Assembly: GCA_026770585.1 (NCBI GenBank)
Contig: MU646849.1
Span: forward strand, 3,988-38,679
Reading direction: 5' to 3'
Origin: Baffinella frigidus
Taxonomy: Eukaryota > Cryptophyceae > Cryptomonadales > Baffinellaceae
DNA: 34,692 nucleotides
Under the pieces are notes generated by a model, which saw only the letters and a list, made by a program, of their open reading frames with translations, did no database searches and was not told where the DNA came from. This document shows, piece by piece, positions 12,101 to 18,100 of this stretch. The first letter of the stretch is position 1, and each line of letters starts with the position of its first letter. The position numbers were made by a program, and so were the translations under genes.

Positions 12101-14772
12101 TGGGGTTTGAGGTCGGGGGTTTCGGGTTTATAGGGTTTACAGGTTTATAAGTATGGAGAAGGGGTTTAGGGGTTAGGGACGCGCTGCGCCACCATTTCCG
12201 AGACCAGCGCGGGCGCCGAGACCGACGCTGTTTGCGTGTAGTGGTGAGCAGGCTCATACGCCCTACGGTAGGGCCCTAGGATCCTACGGTATGGCCCTAG
12301 GACCTGCCTAGGGCGAGTTTGGGGCTGCATGGTTCGGCATGTCTCGAGCATCGCAGGGGTTAGGGATTTCGGGATTCGGGGTTTAGAGTATAGGGATTAG
12401 GGTGAGGGCTTCAGGTTAAGGCTTTCAGGTTGAGGGTTTCAGGGTCAGGGTTTCAGGCTCAGGGTTCAGGGGTTAGTTGGGGTTAGGGTTCAGGATGTAG
12501 GAGAGGGGTGAGACATGTCGCTGGATCCAGCGAGGCGCTGCAGCGCGCGTGCTGACAGACTATTCTCAAGTTGACATCTGGGGTGTGCGGTACAAACCCG
12601 TCAACTTTGGCGCGAAAAAAATCCCGGGCGCACCACATTGGCGAGCCCGAATAGACTGAGACTGAGCCAGGGTGGTCACATGTGGGGGTTGAAGCATGAG
12701 GGTTAAGGGTTTACAGTTCAGCGTCTAGGGTATATCCATTTTAGGGTCTCGGGCTTGAGGTGAGGGGGGTGACATGTCAGAGGCGCTGCAGCGCGCCGAG
12801 ATTTAACGTCTAGGGGTTAGTGTTTAGTGCTTGGGGTCTAGGGAGCCGGTAGGGTTGTGAGGGGTTGAGGGGTTAGGAGTATTTCGATGAGGGTTTAAGC
12901 ATGAGGGTTAAGGGTTTAGGGTTCAGCGTCTAGGGTATATTCATTTGAGGGTCTCGGGTTTCAGGTTTCAGGTTTCAGGTTTCAGGTTTCAGGTTTCAGG
13001 TTTCAGGGTGAGGGTTCAGGGTTCGGGGTTAGAGGCGTGACATGTCAGAGGAGGCGGCGAGGCGCTGCAGCGCGCCGAGGCGCGTCTCTTTCCGGAGCAG
13101 CGGCCTTCGCCCCGGACGCCGCCCTGGGGTTTAGCGTTTGTTTAGGGATTGGAGTTTGGAGTGCAGGGTTTAGGGTTTAGGGTTTAGGGTTCAGAGCCCG
13201 GGCGGCGCCCTGGGGTTTAGGGTTTAGGGGTGAGGCGCGTTTCTTTCCGGAGGAGGGGGCGGCGCCCGGGGCGTCGTCCTAGGGTTTGGGGTTTGGGGGT
13301 GAGGGGTGAGGGTTTGGATTTTGTTTGGGGTTGAGGTTTCGGAGACGCGTATCTTTCCGGAGCAGGGGGCGGCGCCCTGGGGTTTGGGGTTAGGGGGTGA
13401 GGGGTGAGGGTTTGGAGTTTAGGGGTTGGGGTTTAGGGTTTAGGGTTTGGGCGTCTCTTTCCGGAGGAGGGGGCGGCGCCCGGGGCGGCGCCTTGGGGTT
13501 TGGGGTTAGGGGGTGAGGGGTGAGGGTTTGGAGTTTAGGGGTTGGGGTTTATGATTTAGGGTTTAGGGTTCAGGGTTTAGGGTTTAGGATTGAGTGTTTA
13601 GTGTTTAGGGTTTAGGGTTTAGGGTTTAGGGCTTCGGACTTCGTGTTCAGTGCCTCGGGGTTCCGGTTTCAGGTTTCGAGTTCCGTGTTCCGTGTGTCAG
13701 GTTTCGGATTTCAGGTTTCGGCTTTCGGCTTTCGGCTTTCGGGTTTCAGATTTCAGGTTTCGGGTTTCAGGTTTCGGGTTTCAGGTTTCGGATTTCGGAT
13801 TTCGGGTTTCGGGTTTCGGGTATACCCCCCGAGTAGAGGTGGCCATGGAAGTTCGCGAGCAGGCTCCAGGGCCGCGCGAGCCGCCTTGCCTGCCGGAGGG
13901 GTTTAAGGTTTAGGGTCTAGGGTCTAGGGGGAGATAAATTTAGTTTGATTTGGTTCGTGGCAATGAAAAGTACTGCACGGAAGGACGATGCTGATAATTG
14001 TAAGGCAGGTGTGTAGCAATTTTCGTAGCCATAAACCGGCTGTGAGTGATCCCCTCGAGTAGAGGTAGCCATGCAAGTTCGCGAAGAGGCTCCAGGGCCG
14101 CGCGAGCCTCCTTGCCTGCCGGGTTTGGGGGTTTCGGGGTTAGGGTTTACGGTTTAGGGTTTGAGGGAGAATCGGTCGGTAATTTTCGGAGTAGGAAGCG
14201 GAGTCCTACCGGAATAGCTTGGAAGGCGAGAATCACACGAGGAATCGTGCAATTGCTGTACTAGGCAACTGAGACCTCTCAGTAGTCTTTAGGGTGTTGG
14301 GTTGAAGATTTGGGGGTTTGGGTTTAGGGATTATGGGAGGGTTTATGACTCCCGGAGAGGTCAGTTGCGAGGATCAGCATTCCTTATCTGGGTGGCGGGG
14401 AGGAGGTGCAGCCAGAACCGGGAGCGTGGGGTTTGTTCGGAGCATGAGCGTGTTGGTGCAGGTTCCTCGGTTTTAAGGTTTTGGGTTTAGGGTGTAGGGA
14501 TCAGGGCTTATGGTCTGGGCATGATTGGTGCTGATCGCTCTTACCTTCAGCTCCTCCTTCTGGCGGCGCTTCACGCGGCTCGGGGAGGAGTAGCTCGAGT
14601 ACACAATGAACAGGACGAGGAGCGCCAGCGTCGCGTAGATGATGAGCGCGAAGCGGTCCCCGGGATTCAGATCCTCCGAGCCAATCATTCGCTGCACTGC
14701 GCCAACCGACAGGAAATCCTCCATCTTGAGCCCCAGCTGCCGCGGCGATCCTCGCGACCGGTCGCGCGCCAT
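93..14772 (-). CDS. Gene A (partial, 17 exons placed): membrane-anchored ARM-type solenoid protein
   Basis: Exon chain read leftward from ATG at 14772; it leaves the window at the left edge with an open phase. Exons are 34-228 bp islands of GC-rich, non-repeat DNA, each bounded by AG on the 5' side and GT (sometimes GC) on the 3' side. From A4 (11938) to A17 (93) all 14 junctions keep phase. One junction, A3 to A4, does not, so an exon or boundary is wrong there. Order in the protein: signal-anchor-like helix, Arg-rich segment, alpha-helical repeats of which A10-A11 match the ARM consensus (QLCGTSILAALASGPE then GIMDAGALVALIPL), then an acidic stretch. ARM solenoids are protein-binding scaffolds; the partner is unknown. 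Possible relatives are ARM proteins of the SPAG6/PF16 or vacuole/ER-anchored types, but I cannot choose. Exon structure is inferred without transcripts. Confidence 0.68.
600..635 (-). CDS. Gene A exon A16 (acidic mini-exon)
   Basis: 36 bp: acceptor aatcag, VEEGEEEEEEEG, donor GGG|gtgaac, phase 0. Pure Glu/Gly. Low complexity weakens it as evidence, but its non-heptamer composition inside heptamer DNA and its in-phase splice sites support it. Confidence 0.5.
941..974 (-). CDS. Gene A exon A15 (mini-exon)
   Basis: 34 bp: acceptor accag, one base finishing Pro, then FMRFHDAVEED, donor GAT|gtacac. Phases fit both neighbours. Starts the acidic part of the protein. Confidence 0.5.
1163..1239 (-). 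CDS. Gene A exon A14
   Basis: Acceptor ccgcag, 25 codons from ALEDTFVLEGCMGD to RRILLTPD plus CC, donor gtaccc. The split codon CC|G gives Pro with A15, a phase match. The 5' half recurs at 1348-1381 as ALDDKYVLEGC then a stop. Confidence 0.55.
1988..2056 (-). CDS. Gene A exon A13
   Basis: Acceptor atgcag, 23 codons from AYVWDVREVRRQRV to GMPAMLE, donor GAG|gtacac, phase 0. Copies: 2245-2295 (CGG/AGG and GTG/GTT synonymous, one R to Q), 1743-1806 (in-frame stop) and 1561-1578 (3' end only). Confidence 0.65.
2091..2470 (+). repeat. TTTGGGG/TGTGGGG heptamer tract
   Basis: Homogeneous TTTGGGG and TGTGGGG units at 2340-2425. Reads of such tracts as protein (GFGVWGL) are periodic artefacts, 3 heptamers per 7 codons. 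Confidence 0.8.
2674..2864. mobile_element. MITE-like element, CCACTCGAG terminus
   Basis: 191 bp. Ends CCACACGAGGATGCTAGAGG and CTAGCATTCTCGAGTGG are inverted repeats of about 30 bp. Interior AT-richer with GGTTACTTTACCTTATCCTG. Relatives at 4052 (one end) and 4618-4819. Confidence 0.7.
2860..3105 (+). repeat. TTCAGGGGTTCGGGTTTCTG repeat
   Basis: Longer-period mixed units of CGTATTCAGGGGTTCGGG and TTTCTGTTTTC, apparently derived from TTTCGGG/TTCAGGG heptamers. Confidence 0.6.
3119..3202 (-). CDS. Gene A exon A12
   Basis: Acceptor gtgcag, 28 codons from ACRTLRYLVAGHAHWLKKL to CASADQ, donor CAG|gttcct, phase 0. Its 3' half recurs at 2518-2566 and its 5' half at 3340-3373. Possibly the final helices of the solenoid. 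Confidence 0.65.
3705..3840 (+). repeat. Dispersed repeat shared with 20336-20478
   Basis: CACAACTTTAGGG at one end and GATGGACAGGGCGGG at the other; the same ends occur in inverse orientation at 20336-20478. Confidence 0.6.
3862..4045 (+). repeat. Dispersed repeat shared with 11263-11418
   Basis: Shares AGGGCGCTACGTGAGGGTAT, GGAGCCGTTTTCTC, TGACTTTTGAAT and CCAGCCCTGCGTGG elements with 11263-11418 in opposite orientation. Confidence 0.65.
4452..4602. mobile_element. MITE-like element, TCATCTCGGA family
   Basis: 151 bp with imperfect TIR TAATTTAATTTCGGACCA / TGGTCCGAGATGAAATTA and inner GACAGAATCTGTCC. Related to 11054-11212 and 16603-16755. Confidence 0.7.
4618..4819. mobile_element. MITE-like element, CCACTCGAG terminus, second copy
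   Basis: Left end CCACTCGAGAATGCTAGACG; inner inverted repeats GTACCAGGATAAGATAAAAG and CTTTACCTTATCCTGGTAC at 4690-4770; right end degraded to GC-rich sequence. Confidence 0.6.
4965..5042 (-). CDS. Gene A exon A11, ARM repeat
   Basis: Acceptor cccag, 26 codons from ARSGIMDAGALVALIPL to SPHAGVQ, donor CAG|gctcag (GC type). Joined to A10 it gives SGPEARSGIMDAGALVALIP, a textbook ARM junction (xIVDAGALxxLVxLL). Two upstream copies (5299-5349, 5617-5677) keep the frame with mostly synonymous differences. The 3' end is less certain than the core. Confidence 0.7.
5047..5880 (+). repeat. Mixed G-rich heptamer introns
   Basis: GGGGTTAG, TTTGGGG and GGGTTAGGTTTCATAGGGCTT blocks; the last occurs twice (5108-5145 and 5718-5757), each left of an A11 copy, so a roughly 600-bp unit was duplicated with its exon. 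Confidence 0.6.
5299..6153 (-). pseudogene. Copies of exons A11 and A10
   Basis: A11 copies at 5299-5349 (ARSVIMDAGALVALIPL) and 5617-5677 (ARSGIIDAGARVALIPL) keep acceptor and frame. The A10 copy at 6086-6153 reads VIALARSADVRL, then TAG, with five synonymous changes before it, and breaks off at a ggctctaga tandem repeat (6020-6084). The A10 exon lies within this span. Confidence 0.55.
5906..5989 (-). CDS. Gene A exon A10, ARM repeat
   Basis: Acceptor gcag, 28 codons from VIALARSADVRMQ to ALASGPE, donor GAG|gtaccc. QLCGTSILAALASGPE matches the ARM helix-3 consensus (AAxALxNLASGxPE) well. Exactly 84 bp, as are A9 and A12. The copy at 6086-6153 keeps the frame with many synonymous changes but has a stop. 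Confidence 0.75.
6293..6350 (+). repeat. Dispersed GGGCGTGTATAATACATG repeat
   Basis: GGGCGTGTATAATGCATGTG and GGAGCGTATA, found again at 8960-8995. Confidence 0.6.
6364..7460 (+). repeat. TTTCGGG, TTTAGGG and TTTGGGG arrays
   Basis: TTTCGGG at 6368-6460, TTTAGGG at 6545-6625, TTTGGGG at 7008-7065, TTTAGGG at 7310-7400. Interrupted by A9 (6893-6976) and a unique patch at 6630-6700. Confidence 0.8.
6893..6976 (-). CDS. Gene A exon A9, ARM-like
   Basis: Acceptor cctgcag? resolved as gcag|GTT; 28 codons from VLGSIIDYKQ to ALALAQL, donor CTG|gtacaa, phase 0. Ala/Leu-rich helix LLVAAALALAQL fits the third helix of an ARM repeat. No tandem copy seen, unlike most of its neighbours. Confidence 0.7.
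7476..7547 (-). CDS. Gene A exon A8, ARM-like helices
   Basis: Acceptor ccccag, 24 codons from VLALGAIAKN to AVSLGAVQ. The donor is CAG|gcaacc, a GC donor; the partial copy at 7287-7309 also ends CAG|gcaaac. ALGAIAKN matches the ALxNLA helix of ARM repeats and LGAVQ the start of the next repeat. Confidence 0.65.
7859..8448 (-). pseudogene. Partial copies of exon A7
   Basis: 7859-7891 keeps the 3' half (AASKLKEFHA and donor gtctca). 8402-8448 keeps acceptor and 5' half (VKTMVAGG), then a one-base insertion shifts the frame; a perfect-arm hairpin (8454-8540) abuts it. A7 itself lies between them. Confidence 0.5.
8072..8128 (-). CDS. Gene A exon A7
   Basis: Acceptor acgcag, 19 codons VKTIVAGGRAASKLKQFHA, donor GCG|gtccct, phase 0. 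Partial copies at 7859-7891 (3' half with donor) and 8402-8448 (5' half with a one-base insertion). The G-rich GGGGGG codon run may be slippage-prone. Confidence 0.6.
8454..8540. mobile_element. 87-bp near-perfect hairpin
   Basis: ATCAGAAAATGGTACTATT arms continue to a CCCGGGATGGG centre with one mismatch. It abuts the A7 partial copy. Confidence 0.75.
8829..9470 (-). pseudogene. Tandem copies of exon A6
   Basis: Copies at 9412-9470, 9041-9100 and 8829-8879 flank the chosen A6. 9041-9100 and 8829-8879 share the donor AGC|gtacc but lack a clean acceptor; 9412-9470 has a clean acceptor but its 3' end diverged. The copies look like recombinants in which one half of the exon stays intact. Confidence 0.55.
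9166..9225 (-). CDS. Gene A exon A6
   Basis: Acceptor ccccag, 20 codons VAILAQSPTNRERLALVPNS, donor AGC|gtaccc, phase 0. Four further copies surround it (8829-8879, 9041-9100, 9412-9470, trace at 9722-9760). Against 9041-9100 five of seven codon differences are synonymous. Confidence 0.65.
9775..9930 (-). repeat. Polarity-reversed heptamer tract in gene A
   Basis: C-rich on + (CCCCTCAACCCCTCAACCCC, CCCTAAACCC), opposite to the rest of gene A. Followed by another short one at 10135-10205. Both flank A5 copies. Confidence 0.7.
10013..10085. mobile_element. 73-bp palindrome splitting an A5 copy
   Basis: 26-bp perfect arms (CCTCAAGTATAAATCCTGAA..). The loop contains an A5 3' end with its donor (minus strand CTTATG|gtacct), also found outside at 10427-10470. 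Confidence 0.75.
10330..10995 (+). repeat. TGTAGGG, TTTAGGG and TTTGGGG arrays
   Basis: TGTAGGG at 10337-10420, TTTAGGG at 10745-10790, TTTGGGG at 10858-10950. Each is internally homogeneous and starts near an A5 copy. Confidence 0.8.
10547..10615 (-). CDS. Gene A exon A5
   Basis: Acceptor caccag, 23 codons from DMQLVLLWSVAPSPP to VAQRILLM, donor ATG|gtcttt, phase 0 both sides. The ATG|gt donor recurs in copies at 10265 (gtaaca) and 10458 (gtacct). A 5' copy at 10794-10837 differs only by synonymous changes (CTG/CTA, GCG/GCA, CCA/CCC). Function unknown; helical. Confidence 0.6.
11054..11212. mobile_element. MITE-like element, TCATCTCGGA family
   Basis: Left AATCTCATCTCGGAACA, right TGTTCCGAGATTGAATC; right half GGACAGATTCTGTCTTG matches 4452-4602. 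Confidence 0.65.
11263..11418 (-). repeat. Second copy of the 3862-4045 repeat
   Basis: Begins CCACGCAGGGCTGGAGG and ends GTAGCGCCCTGTGT; reverse orientation relative to 3862-4045, diverged with small indels. Confidence 0.65.
11440..11870 (-). repeat. Polarity-reversed tract around the A4 exon pair
   Basis: C-rich on + (CCCTAAACCCTAACCC, ACCCCTCACCCC) on both sides of A4' while the surroundings are G-rich on +. The exons themselves are not inverted. Confidence 0.65.
11665..11732 (-). CDS. Gene A exon A4' (alternative copy of A4)
   Basis: Same length (68 bp), same acceptor and same donor (CCCCAG|gtgtgt) as 11871-11938. It encodes the same peptide except Val to Ala near the end. Both copies look splice-competent. 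They may be mutually exclusive exons, or one may be unused. Confidence 0.55.
11871..11938 (-). CDS. Gene A exon A4 (copy 1 of a near-identical exon pair)
   Basis: Acceptor gcaaacag, two bases, then 22 codons SVSALALVSEMVAQRVPAVI-PQ, donor CCCCAG|gtgtgt. Eight bases differ from the neighbouring copy at 11665-11732; seven are synonymous in this frame, which strongly supports it. The exon is 68 bp, so including both copies would shift the frame. Helix-rich, ARM/HEAT-like. Confidence 0.65.
12240..12312. repeat. CCTACGGTAGGGCCCTAGG nested hairpins
   Basis: CCTACGGTAGGGCCCTAGGA followed by CCTACGGTATGGCCCTAGGA. The motif recurs in hairpins at 16197, 26752, 30079 and 32206. Confidence 0.6.
12556..12658. 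mobile_element. Element with CAGACTATTC ends
   Basis: Left CAGACTATTCTCAAG, right GAATAGACTGAGACTG; a diverged relative (GACTATCCTCAAC to AAATAGACAGAGAC) lies at 15878-15950. Confidence 0.5.
13042..13123 (-). CDS. Gene A exon A3
   Basis: Acceptor ccccag; two bases complete a Gly with A2, then 26 codons from RRPGRRPLLRKETR to LQRLAASSD, then AT|gtcacg. The ETRLGALQRLAASSD part looks like an amphipathic helix of an ARM/HEAT repeat. Several truncated copies of this exon follow at 13450-13492, 13340-13380, 13222-13275, 12770-12810 and 12520-12550. The exit phase (2) does not match A4, so something is missing between them. Confidence 0.5.
13826..13889 (-). CDS. Gene A exon A2
   Basis: Acceptor ccggcag, 21 codons plus one base, donor GGGGG|gtatac. 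Reads ARRLARPWSLLANFHGHLYS. The frame was chosen because it continues A1 in phase 0, joins A3 in phase, and makes differences from the copy at 14052-14115 mostly synonymous or conservative (AGG/CGG, CTC/CTG). Function unknown. Confidence 0.5.
14052..14115 (-). pseudogene. Copy of exon A2 without donor
   Basis: Same acceptor (ccggcag) and same frame as 13826-13889, but the donor position reads GAGGGGATC with no GT. Probably an unspliced duplicate; if used, the exon would run on. Confidence 0.5.
14333..14468 (-). other. Non-repeat GC-rich block in gene A intron 1
   Basis: Unique sequence between heptamer tracts, resembling exon islands elsewhere. The minus strand is open from about 14468 to a stop near 14366, but no convincing acceptor/donor pair was found. 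Could be an extra exon or regulatory DNA. Confidence 0.25.
14545..14772 (-). CDS. Gene A exon A1: start codon and transmembrane segment
   Basis: 76 codons, from MARDRSRGSPRQ to QKEELK, ending AAG|gtaag, a strong donor. An in-frame TAA lies three codons upstream of the ATG, so this ATG is the first available in frame. Residues about 41-59 (FALIIYATLALLVLFIVYS) form one hydrophobic helix. It is preceded by an acidic/polar stretch and followed by a basic one (RVKRRQK), suggesting a single-pass anchor with the basic side cytosolic. It is the longest exon of gene A. Phase 0 out. Confidence 0.75.
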
Positions 14773-15094
14773 CGCGCCTGCTTACAGGCGGCTCTTCGCC
14801 AAGCGGCACACAACCTCCCCACCCCGCTCGCTCTGCCCCAACGCCCCTTCCCCGCTCGTTGGCCCGTCGGGGGTTATCCCCCTGAAGTAGATCGAAATGA
14901 GGCTGGAGATGAAGCCGATTTCTTCGGCCAAAGCTCAAATTTCACATGTCTGGCTACGGAAAAGCGACATGCTTCAGATTTTGGGGACTTTAAGGTTATG
15001 AGCGATTTGAGAACTCAGCCTCCCGGTGCCGGGGATTCATTCAAGGACACACAGCGTTTCTTTCGGCCCAGCTGAGCCACGGAGAAGGGCCAGG
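14773..15094. promoter_or_regulatory. Divergent intergenic region (putative bidirectional promoter)
   Basis: 322 bp between the two start codons, free of heptamers and inverted elements, with a C-rich half (14800-14870) and an AT-richer half (14920-15010). No TATA box or known motif is evident. AG dinucleotides lie just before each ATG (agcag|gcgcgATG for A, ggccag|gATG for B), which could serve as trans-splice acceptors if the organism uses a spliced leader; this is speculation. The G/C strand polarity of all flanking introns reverses across this interval. Confidence 0.5.
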
Positions 15095-15142
15095 ATGGGT
15101 GCGAGTGAAGGAGACGAGCAGGATGACCACACGGAGGAAGAG
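15095..15142 (+). CDS. Gene B exon B1: start
   Basis: MGASEGDEQDDHTEEE, 16 codons, ATG in good eukaryotic context (ccaggATGG), donor GAG|gtgcgc. No earlier ATG occurs in this frame. Strongly acidic. Confidence 0.65.
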
Positions 15143-18100
15143 GTGCGCGCTCCCTTGGTGTCAATCAAAATTAACCTCCAAAACACACCCGCGACCTCCT
15201 CTGTTGACGGGTTCCCCTGATCGCTGCAGATTGCCCGGCGTACATCCCCGGGCGGGGAAGCCGAGGAACACCCGCCCGAGAAGCCCCCGCCCCCTGGCCG
15301 CAAGCCGCAAGCCCGCCCGGTACAGCCCTCCTGCTCCCACTCCTGCTCCCAATATTTGAAAACAGCACCGGCGATGTTCACACCCACTTCTCGCAGCGAT
15401 GCTGCCACTGCTCTCTACCATGCTGACGCACAAGGAACCCTAAACCCTAAACCCTAAACCCTAAACCCCAAACTCCAAACCGTAAACCCTCATCCCTCAT
15501 CCCTCATCCCTCATCCCTCCTCCCTCCTCCCTCATCCCTCATCCCTAAACCCTAAACCCGCACAGGTGGTGTGCTCCAACGTGGACGCGGTGAAGTCAGC
15601 CGCGTCCCGAATGGAGTATCCGCTGTCGTTCCGCATCAAGGGGGGCATCGATAGGCGGGGGAAGGCCCAGCTGGACTTGGTAGGCCCCTACCCACTAAAC
15701 TCTAAACCCTAACCCTAAACCCTAAGCCCCAACCCCCCGAAACCCAACCCCTGAATCCGAAGCCCCTAGTCTCCAACCTCTGATCTCTAGACCCCACCGA
15801 CAACCCCCTCCCTCCACAGTCTTCTCGTTGTATTAGTTGCTTTACACCAACGTCCATCTCTGCCTCAGTCGGGTTGACCGACTATCCTCAACATTTCAGC
15901 GGAAACGAGCCCGGGCTCAGCAAATTGGTGGGCCCAAATAGACAGAGACAGGGCTATAACGTCTTCTCTCTTGCTCACCTTTAGTTTTTATAAAGCGACT
16001 GATGAAGAGCAGGAGGCGAGTTGCTGAAGTGGCGCCGGGGAAAGAAGCCACACAGCGGGCTACATAGGCATTTCGTGAATAACCCACGAGTGAAGAACAA
16101 ACGCCCCCTGTCGCAGGTCAGAACAATCTGGACGGAGGTCGAAGTCGGGGGCGTGGCTGAGGCGATGTTTCGGAACCAACGCCTCCTTCCTTCATTCCTA
16201 GGACCCTACCGTAGAAAATCCCTAGGGACCTAGGAATATCCTATGGGAGGTCGGGACGTGAAGTCGAGAGATTCCTCCGATGTAGGTGAAACTTACTACA
16301 GGAGCAAACACCGATTTGAGCCGCTACGGGTTGATGGTGGCAGGTGCGGACAATCTGGGCAGAGGTCGAAGTTGGGGGCGTGGCTGAGGCGATGTTTCGG
16401 AATCATCGCCTCCTCGAGATGCTCCGCCAGCGGAGGCAACCCCGAAACCCTCGCCCTAGTACTGGCGCGTCCTGGGTTAGTACGAGCGCGTCCTGAGGGA
16501 ACACACAGGTTAGCACGGGCGCGTCCTGAAGGGACACTCAGAAGTGAAGAGCATTCTGGAACCACCGCCTCCTCCAGAAGCTCCGGCAGCGGAGGTACAC
16601 CGAGATTTCATCTCGAAAGATAACTGAATCAGTTCCCTAATTAGCGTTTTCATTTAATTAGGAGGCCTAATTGAATTTACTATGCCCTAACTAATTTCTT
16701 CTATACAACCTCCTATAGAAAAGGAACTGATTCAGTTATCTTCCGAGATGAGATTGGATGCACCATGAGCAACACAAACCGAACCTGATTTAACAGAAGG
16801 AAGTCATCTTTGCTGTACAGATGTGAGATTTGAACCCGAAGCCCGGAACCCGAAATCGAGGCAATGTTCCGGCACCACCGCCTCATCCAGAACCTCCGCC
16901 AGCGGAGGTTTACCTAACACCGAAACCCGAAAACCGATACCAGAAAACCGAAAACCGAAAACCGAAACCCAGAAACCGAAACACGGAACACGGAACACCA
17001 AGCCCGAAGCCTGAAACACGCAGCACAGAAGCCCGGAACCTGAAGCCCGACACCCGAAACACCAAACACCAAACCCCAAACTCCAAACACGCAACCCGAA
17101 ACCCGAAACCCGAAACCCGAAACACGCAACCCAAAACCCGAAACCCAAAACCAGGCTCAAGTACAACCTGGAAAGGGAGGCTGCGCTCCTCCAAGCAAAG
17201 GTCCCCCTTCTTCCCTCTACCATTAACCCGAACCCCGAAATCCGATACCCGAAATCCGAAACCCGAAACCCGAAATCCGAAACCCTAAACCCTACACCCC
17301 AAACCCTAAACCCCAAACCCTCAACCCTCAACCCCTAACACTGTTAAGGTTAACGAAGTGGAACGGGAGAATGAGGGGCAGGGTCCGGCGGAGGAGCTCG
17401 CAATTGTAAAGCGCAATATCACCGAGAGCGGTTGACTAATCTGATGACCCCCTGGTACAAATCCTGCTCGGATTACTGATCGCTCTACAAAACTCTCCTA
17501 TTTAGTCAACTGCCCATCTTTTCGGACACCCCCTGAACCCTCAACCCTCAACCCTCATCCCTCAACCCGAAACCCGAAACCTTAGGTTAAGGAAGTGGAG
17601 CGGGAGAAGGATTCCGCGTTTGGAGCGAGGCGGGAAGGGCAGGGTCTGGTGGAGGAGCTCGCGAGTGTCACGCGCGATATCTCCACTGCTCACTCCCACC
17701 TCTCTACAGGTTTGGGGGATAGGGGATGGGGCGTAGGGGACAGGGAATATGGGACAGGGGTGTAGGGCGTAGGGCGTAGGGGTGTAGTGTGTAGCGTGTA
17801 GTGAGTTAGTTGCAGGGTGTAGGGTTTGGAGTGCAGGGTCCTGGCGGAGGATTTCGCGAGTGTCAAGCGCGATATCTCCTCGGCTCACTCGCACCTCTTT
17901 ACAGGTCCTGGTTAGGGGTTTGGTGTCGGCGTTTAGGGTGAAGGGTGTCTACGGGTTGGTGGGGTTAGGGGCTAGGGGTTAGGGGTTAGTGGCGTGGGGT
18001 TTGGGTGATTCGGGTTGAAGGTGCAAGGTGTAGGGTGTTGGGTTGAGGGTTTGGGGTAGAGGAGCTTGCGAGTGTCGAGCGCGATATCTTCACTGCTCAC

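Larger units (their letters stand above)
12176..13492 (-). pseudogene. Block of truncated copies of A3 and A4
   Basis: Fragments of A3 at 12520-12550, 12770-12810, 13222-13275, 13340-13380 and 13450-13492 carry GCGCTGCAGCGC or TCTTTCCGGAG cores. A third, 3'-truncated A4 copy without donor lies at 12176-12226. An exon-like non-repeat patch at 12320-12358 (minus strand, MLETCRTMQPQTRPRQ) could be the exon missing between A3 and A4, but its splice sites are unclear. The A3 span 13042-13123 itself is inside this block. Confidence 0.45.
12360..13825 (+). repeat. TTTCAGG, TTTAGGG and TTTCGGG tracts
   Basis: TTTCAGG at 12960-13010, GGGGTGAGGGGTGAGGG units repeated with A3 fragments at 13210-13530, TTTAGGG at 13560-13632, TTTCGGG/TTTCAGG at 13665-13822. 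Confidence 0.75.
16117..16907 (+). pseudogene. Copies of exon B5
   Basis: 16117-16196 (acceptor and 5' part; runs into a CCTAGGACC hairpin), 16545-16594 (3' end, donor gtacac, frame broken) and 16858-16907 (3' half in frame, donor gtttac). B5 lies inside this span. Confidence 0.55.

Noticed and set aside
14333-14468. Additional exon of gene A
   Set aside because: Exon-like composition but no acceptor/donor pair in a usable phase.
93-14772. Naming gene A as SPAG6/PF16 or another specific ARM protein
   Set aside because: Only the generic ARM consensus is visible, and an N-terminal membrane anchor does not fit SPAG6.
14501-14938. Alternative minus-strand frame over exon A1 and the promoter
   Set aside because: Overlaps A1 in another frame, Arg-rich composition typical of a shadow frame, no splice support; A1 has a clear membrane helix and donor.
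15037-15433. Minus-strand open frames opposite B1-B3
   Set aside because: Antisense to exons with good splice sites in phase; no heptamer polarity or domain support.
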